Under the pieces are notes generated by a model. The model did no database searches. It had not been told where the DNA came from and worked only from the letters and a program-made list of their open reading frames with translations. Shown here in pieces: positions 60,082 through 64,000 of a DNA stretch of 64,000 bases. The translations under genes and the position numbers were made by a program. The first letter of the stretch is position 1. Every line of letters begins with the position of its first letter. This stretch comes from Comamonadaceae bacterium. GTDB lineage: Bacteria; Pseudomonadota; Gammaproteobacteria; Burkholderiales; Burkholderiaceae_C. The stretch covers positions 310,001-374,000 of the forward strand of contig JAIYBZ010000035.1 in the NCBI GenBank assembly GCA_027488255.1, written 5' to 3'.

Positions 60082-61640
60082 GCAAAGAGCGATTTGTGTT
60101 GCTCGCGCAAGAGGTTCTTTTGCACTTTACCCATGGTGTTGCGTGGCAACTCGGCCACGACAAAACCTTTTTTAGGAATCTTGAAGTTGGCCAGTTTTGC
60201 TTTGAGCTCGGCCAAGATGGCCTCGGCGTTGACGCTTGCACCGGGTTTGGCGGTGATCACCGCCACACCGACTTCACCGAAATCAGGATGTGGCACGCCC
60301 ACCACCGCACTTTCGGCCACTCCCGGCATGTCGTTGATGTAGCCCTCAATTTCAGCCGGATAAACGTTGTAGCCCCCGCTGATGATCAAGTCTTTGCTGC
60401 GGCCGACGATGGTCACATAGCCCTTTTCATCGATCTTGCCGACATCGCCGGTTTTGAAAAAACCATCGGCCGTAAATTCTTCTGCGGTTTTCTCGGGCAT
60501 GCGCCAATAGCCTTTGAAGACATTGGGCCCTTTCACTTCAATGCCGCCAATCTCGTTGACAGGCAAGTCTTTGGCGTCGTCGCCGCGCACACGCAATTGC
60601 ACACCAGGCAAGGGGAAGCCCACCGTGCCGCCGCGCCGCTCAGATTGATGGCGATAGCGCGGGTCTGCCGCATAGGGGTTCGAGGTCAGCATGGCGGTTT
60701 CGCTCATGCCATAACGCTCCAAGATGGTGTGGCCCGTGCGTGTCTGCCATTCGTTGAAGGTTTCAATCAGCAAAGGGGCCGACCCTGCAATGAACAAACG
60801 CATCGACTGCACCGCGGCGCGGTTCAATGCGGGTTCAGCCAGCATGCGCACATACAAGGTGGGCACCCCCATGAAGACTGTGGCCTCTCGCATGCGCGCA
60901 ATGGCCCGCTTGGGATCAAATTTAGACAGCCAAATCATCTTGCTGCCGTTGATCAAGGCCCCGTGTATGGCGACAAACAAACCATGCACATGGAAGATGG
61001 GCAAGGCATGGATCAACACATCCCCATGGCCCTCGGGCCCCCCTTTGGTGGTCCAGCCCCAGTAGTCTTTCAGCGTGAGGGCGTTGCTCAACATATTGCC
61101 GTGCGTCAACATCGCGCCCTTGCTGCGCCCCGTGGTGCCGCTGGTGTACAAAATGGCGGCCAAATCATCGGCTTTGCGGGGCACCACCTGGTGACGGTCG
61201 CTGTGGTGTGCTGCCCGCTCTAGCAAACTGCCCGTGCGGTCGTCATTGAGTGTGAAGACATGTTGGGTTCCCGCCTTGAACGCGATTTTGCTGACCCAGC
61301 CAAATTGAGCACGACCACAAACCACCACGGCCGGTTCTGCGTTTTCAATGAAGTAGGCGATTTCTGCACTTTGGTAAGCGGTGTTGAGCGGTAAAAAAAC
61401 ATAGCCCGCACGCAAAGTGGCCAAGTACAGCATCAAGGCCTCGACCGATTTTTCGACCTGCACGGCAATTCGGCTGCCGTCTGGCAAACCCAGCGATTGA
61501 AACAAATTGGCCATCATCGCGGTGGCACGGTCCAGGTCTTGCCAGGAGTAGCACAGGCCTTCGTCCGTCTCGACGGCGGTGCGCGTCATGTCCGCAGGAA
61601 AAGCAGCCCTCAAGGCCGAAAACAAATTGTTGGAGGTCAT
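60075..61640 (-). CDS. matB: Malonyl-CoA synthetase (acyl-CoA synthetase family)
   Basis: A 521-residue adenylate-forming enzyme. The AMP-binding motif is AAILYTSGTTGRSKGAMLTH. FIAGSAPLLIETFNEWQTRT and ILERYGMSETAMLTSNPYA are typical of malonyl-CoA synthetases, and GFFKTGDVGKIDEKGYVTIV and LPRNTMGKVQKNLLRE (catalytic Lys) complete the C-terminal part. It should activate malonate, or possibly methylmalonate, to the CoA thioester. ATG 61640 gives MTSNNLFSALRAAF. Its last codon and stop lie in the repeat. It follows a Bug-type receptor gene by 63 bases; the pair suggests uptake and activation of a dicarboxylate. Confidence 0.88.
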   Translation of the reverse strand: MTSNNLFSALRAAFPADMTRTAVETDEGLCYSWQDLDRATAMMANLFQSLGLPDGSRIAVQVEKSVEALMLYLATLRAGYVFLPLNTAYQSAEIAYFIENAEPAVVVCGRAQFGWVSKIAFKAGTQHVFTLNDDRTGSLLERAAHHSDRHQVVPRKADDLAAILYTSGTTGRSKGAMLTHGNMLSNALTLKDYWGWTTKGGPEGHGDVLIHALPIFHVHGLFVAIHGALINGSKMIWLSKFDPKRAIARMREATVFMGVPTLYVRMLAEPALNRAAVQSMRLFIAGSAPLLIETFNEWQTRTGHTILERYGMSETAMLTSNPYAADPRYRHQSERRGGTVGFPLPGVQLRVRGDDAKDLPVNEIGGIEVKGPNVFKGYWRMPEKTAEEFTADGFFKTGDVGKIDEKGYVTIVGRSKDLIISGGYNVYPAEIEGYINDMPGVAESAVVGVPHPDFGEVGVAVITAKPGASVNAEAILAELKAKLANFKIPKKGFVVAELPRNTMGKVQKNLLREQHKSLFAN

Positions 61641-61703
61641 GGTGTCCACATCTCAGCAAATCGACAAGCCCCGTGAGGGGCTTGCGATTGTGTGCTTTTT
61701 TTC

Positions 61704-62705
61704 TCAGTCCAGCTTGGCGCCAGAAGCCTTCACGACTTGGGCCCACTTGTTCAGCTCCTTCTTGATGAAGGCTTCAAACTGCGTGGTGGTCAAGTTGGGA
61801 AACTCTGCCCCTTGGTTGGCCCAGACCGCTTTGGCTTCGTCGGTTTGACAAGAGCGGCGAATTTCTTCAATGGCCCGTGCTTGTGCTTCGGCAGGTGTGC
61901 CTTTCGGCGCCCAGACGCCGTACCAGGTCGACACGGTGTAATCGGGCAAGCCCAACTCGGCAGAACAGGGCACATCTGGAAACGCCGCATTGCGCTTGCT
62001 GCCCGAGACCATCAAGGCTTTGATGCGACCGCCTTTGATGTGGGCTGCTGAAGAACCCAGCCCGTCAAACATGACATCCACATTGCCCGCAATCAGGTCT
62101 TGCAAAGCCGGGCCTGCGCCGCGATAAGGGATGTGGGTGATGAAGGTTTGTGTTTGCAGCTTGAACAACTCTCCCGCCAAATGGTGCGAAGTACCGCCAC
62201 CGGCCGAGCCGTAATTGAGTCGCCCGGGGTTCTTTTTGACCATTTCTACAAATGCCTTAAAGTCAGCGACCGGGACCTTTCTGGGGTTGACCACCAAGAC
62301 TTGCGGCACGCTGGCCACCTGGATCAGGGGCACCAAATCGCGCTCTAAGTCGTAGTCGAGTTTGGGGTACATGCTGGGAGCAATGGTGTGGTGCACGGCG
62401 CCCATGAACAAGGTGTAACCGTCGGGTGTCGATTTGGCGGCCACGCCAGCGCCCAAAGTGCCGCCTGCCCCACCCCGGTTGTCAATGACCAGTTGTTTGC
62501 CCGTGAGCTTGGCAAATTGTGCGGACATGGGACGCGCAAAAGCGTCGGTGCCGCCGCCTGCGGGGAATGGCACCACCATAGTGACCGGTTTGGTTGGCCA
62601 GTTGCTTTGCGCTAGGGCCCAAAGCGGAACGCCAGCACCCGCGCCGATGGCGGCCAGACTTTTCAGAAAGTCACGGCGTGCTTGTGCATCAAAATGAACG
62701 GTCAT
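61704..62705 (-). CDS. Bug-family (TTT) periplasmic solute-binding protein
   Basis: A 333-residue secreted receptor. Its N-terminus QARRDFLKSLAAIGAGAGVP has the twin-arginine pattern, pointing to Tat export. The mature part opens with WPTKPVTMVVPFPAGGGTDA, the Bug signature, and contains GGAGGTLGAGVAAKSTPDGY and VPQVLVVNPRKVPVADFKAF. Bug proteins bind carboxylates for tripartite tricarboxylate transporters, whose membrane subunits are not in the window. The adjacent malonyl-CoA synthetase suggests malonate as a ligand; that is inference. Confidence 0.93.
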   Translation of the reverse strand: MTVHFDAQARRDFLKSLAAIGAGAGVPLWALAQSNWPTKPVTMVVPFPAGGGTDAFARPMSAQFAKLTGKQLVIDNRGGAGGTLGAGVAAKSTPDGYTLFMGAVHHTIAPSMYPKLDYDLERDLVPLIQVASVPQVLVVNPRKVPVADFKAFVEMVKKNPGRLNYGSAGGGTSHHLAGELFKLQTQTFITHIPYRGAGPALQDLIAGNVDVMFDGLGSSAAHIKGGRIKALMVSGSKRNAAFPDVPCSAELGLPDYTVSTWYGVWAPKGTPAEAQARAIEEIRRSCQTDEAKAVWANQGAEFPNLTTTQFEAFIKKELNKWAQVVKASGAKLD

Positions 62706-62809
62706 GAGCTGTCTCCTAATTTATGGTGACATGCATCATAAAGTGAGACGGCGCAGGCTGCAGACCGGTCAAAAAGTCCCTGCAAGAAGGGGCAAAAAAG
62801 CGTGAAATC
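62706..62809. promoter_or_regulatory. Upstream region of the Bug-matB unit with imperfect palindrome
   Basis: The imperfect palindrome TTATGGTGACATGCATCATAA (62721-62741) has arms TTATGGTG/CATCATAA with one mismatch. It lies 16 bases before the Bug receptor start, so it could be an operator. The rest of the gap is the 3' side of dadA, with a weak hairpin near 62778-62792. Confidence 0.4.
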
Positions 62810-64000
62810 TCAGGCGACCGCCAACCGACCCGGACGGCTTGTGGCCCTCCGCGCACCATAGCGGCTCATGTCGAGTCCTTCTGTGCGGATGGCCGGCTGG
62901 CGACCCGAGATCACATCGGCCAACAGCTGCGCGCTGCCACAGGCCATGGTCCAGCCCAGCGTGCCGTGACCGGTATTGAGGTAAAGACCCTGCAATGGCG
63001 TTGCGCCCACCAAGGGCGTGCCATCGGGCGTCATGGGGCGCAGACCGGTCCAAAATTGGGCTTGACTGAGGTCGCCGCAGGGAAACAACTCGCGCGTGAC
63101 TTTTTCCAGCGTGGCGCGGCGCCGCGGATGGAGCCGCAGATCAAACCCGGCCAACTCAGCCATGCCCCCGACCCGTAAACGATCGCCCAAACGGGTGAGC
63201 GCAATCTTGTAAGTTTCGTCCAGCACGGTGGATTGCGGCGCCATCGCGGCATCGCGCACAGGCATGGTGAGCGAATAGCCTTTGACCGGATAAACCGGAA
63301 TATCCAGCCCCAATGGCAAAAGCAAATCGCGCGAATAACTGCCGGCCGCCAACACCACGGCATCGGCCTTGAGCGGTTCACCCGCAGGGTGCAGGTCGTC
63401 CTGCACATTCACCCCCGTGATGCGTTGTCCATCGCTCACCAGACCCTGAACTGTGCAAGCGCTGCGCCAGGTCATGCCCTGTGCGCAGGCCAGCTCTGCC
63501 AATCGGCGGGTGAACAGATGGCAATCGCCGGTTTCGTCATTGGGCAGTCGAAGGCCACCGCGAATGTCGGCATTGGCCAATTTCAAGGCGGGTTCTGCCG
63601 CCACCACCCCTTGCGCGTCCAGCAACTGGTAGGGCACCCCACAATCTTGCAAAACGGCCACGTCTCGCGCTGCAGCTTCCCACTGCGCTTGGCTGCGAAA
63701 CAACTGCAAAGTGCCTTGGCTGCGGGCATCGTAGGCAATGCCTGTTTCGGCGCGCCATTGGCGCAAACAGTCTCGGCTGTACTCAGACAGGCGCATCATG
63801 CGTTCTTTGTTGACGGAGTAACGCTCGGCCGAGCAGTTGGCCAGCATGGCCGCCATCCAGCGCCACTGGAAAAGGCTCCCATCGGGGCGAATGGCCAAGG
63901 GGGCATGACGCTGAAACAACCACTTCATGGCCTTGAGTGGAATGCCCGGTGCCGCCCAAGGTGTCGAATAGCCGGGCGAAACTTGCCCCGCATTGGCAAA
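62810..64000 (-). CDS. dadA: D-amino acid dehydrogenase, small subunit (5' end outside window)
   Basis: A flavin-dependent dehydrogenase that oxidises D-amino acids (notably D-alanine) to 2-oxo acids. The reading frame stays open to the right edge, so the true start lies beyond the window; 396 residues are visible. Family marks: [19 protein letters not shown] (near the edge), then [40 protein letters not shown] for FAD binding, [15 protein letters not shown], and the C-terminal [20 protein letters not shown]. Length, after adding about 40 missing N-terminal residues, would match DadA (about 430). It sits upstream of the Bug-matB pair in the same orientation. Confidence 0.93.
   Translation of the reverse strand, partial: FANAGQVSPGYSTPWAAPGIPLKAMKWLFQRHAPLAIRPDGSLFQWRWMAAMLANCSAERYSVNKERMMRLSEYSRDCLRQWRAETGIAYDARSQGTLQLFRSQAQWEAAARDVAVLQDCGVPYQLLDAQGVVAAEPALKLANADIRGGLRLPNDETGDCHLFTRRLAELACAQGMTWRSACTVQGLVSDGQRITGVNVQDDLHPAGEPLKADAVVLAAGSYSRDLLLPLGLDIPVYPVKGYSLTMPVRDAAMAPQSTVLDETYKIALTRLGDRLRVGGMAELAGFDLRLHPRRRATLEKVTRELFPCGDLSQAQFWTGLRPMTPDGTPLVGATPLQGLYLNTGHGTLGWTMACGSAQLLADVISGRQPAIRTEGLDMSRYGARRATSRPGRLAVA

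Noticed and set aside
62771..62799. Terminator after dadA
   Set aside because: Only a four-base GC stem is evident, so the hairpin is too weak to claim.

Overview
The window is one contiguous piece of a betaproteobacterial chromosome, most likely Burkholderiales, family Comamonadaceae (Limnohabitans/Polaromonas/Rhodoferax-like). Several things point that way: moderately high G+C with Ala/Gln/Leu-rich proteins; a lipoyl-domain-fused LpdA; a Bug-type (TTT) binding protein; the linked families DUF3348-DUF802-DUF2894; zapA followed by 6S RNA; and an FNR-cbb3 oxidase cluster. Genes are dense, with many 4-bp ATGA/GTGA overlaps. I see no insertion sequence, prophage, CRISPR array or obvious island.

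Layout. 1-4.9 kb: end of holB, a TatD hydrolase, an ankyrin-repeat exported protein, HU (TTG start), the YlqF GTPase, a DEDD exonuclease and an unassigned possible Fe(II)/2OG-like protein. 4.9-11.3 kb: pyruvate dehydrogenase complex lpdA-aceF-aceE (minus strand), divergent from a PAS-histidine kinase/FixJ-type pair (11.4-14.6 kb). 14.7-20 kb: folD, oligopeptidase A, a chemoreceptor with its sensory region at the C-terminus, and tRNA-Val(GAC). 20-27.5 kb: relA, an alpha/beta hydrolase, 3-hydroxybutyrate dehydrogenase, ompR-envZ and ispDF. 27.6-34.8 kb: mfd, serB, a DUF3820 protein, an alpha/beta hydrolase, a PLP aminotransferase and nth. 34.9-39.1 kb: a tightly overlapping four-gene operon, DUF3348 - DUF802 - MotB/OmpA-like - DUF2894. 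39.2-46.7 kb: a vitamin B12 uptake and salvage operon (btuB, two BtuF-like genes, btuC, btuD, cobQ, a glutaredoxin) under a cobalamin riboswitch. 46.7-49.1 kb: a zapB-like gene, zapA, 6S RNA and two TauE/SafE-type membrane proteins. 49.2-59.4 kb: the microaerobic respiration cluster hemN, fnr, ccoH, ccoG, ccoPQON, ccoS and ccoI, with FNR boxes. 59.5-64 kb: uspA, a tandem hairpin repeat, malonyl-CoA synthetase, a Bug receptor and the 3' part of dadA, which runs off the window.

How genes work together. The respiratory block is a coherent low-oxygen programme. FNR (with four Cys ligands) sits beside dyads of the form TTGAT/C-N4-A/GTCAA at three intergenic sites (hemN/fnr, ccoN, ccoI/uspA). The cluster supplies the oxidase (CcoNOQP), copper (CcoI), maturation factors (CcoG, CcoH, CcoS) and oxygen-independent heme synthesis (HemN). 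The B12 block is a complete outer-to-inner membrane import route plus cobyric acid synthase.

The best candidate for an undescribed system is 34,968-39,136. There a MotA/ExbB/TolQ-like channel protein carries a coiled-coil tail of roughly 490 residues and is translationally coupled to a MotB-like protein with a transmembrane Asp and an OmpA-type peptidoglycan-binding domain. Two soluble proteins of unknown function flank them. The core resembles the ZorA/ZorB motor of Zorya phage defence, but no nuclease or helicase effector is present. I infer an ion-driven, cell-wall-anchored motor whose job is not known to me.
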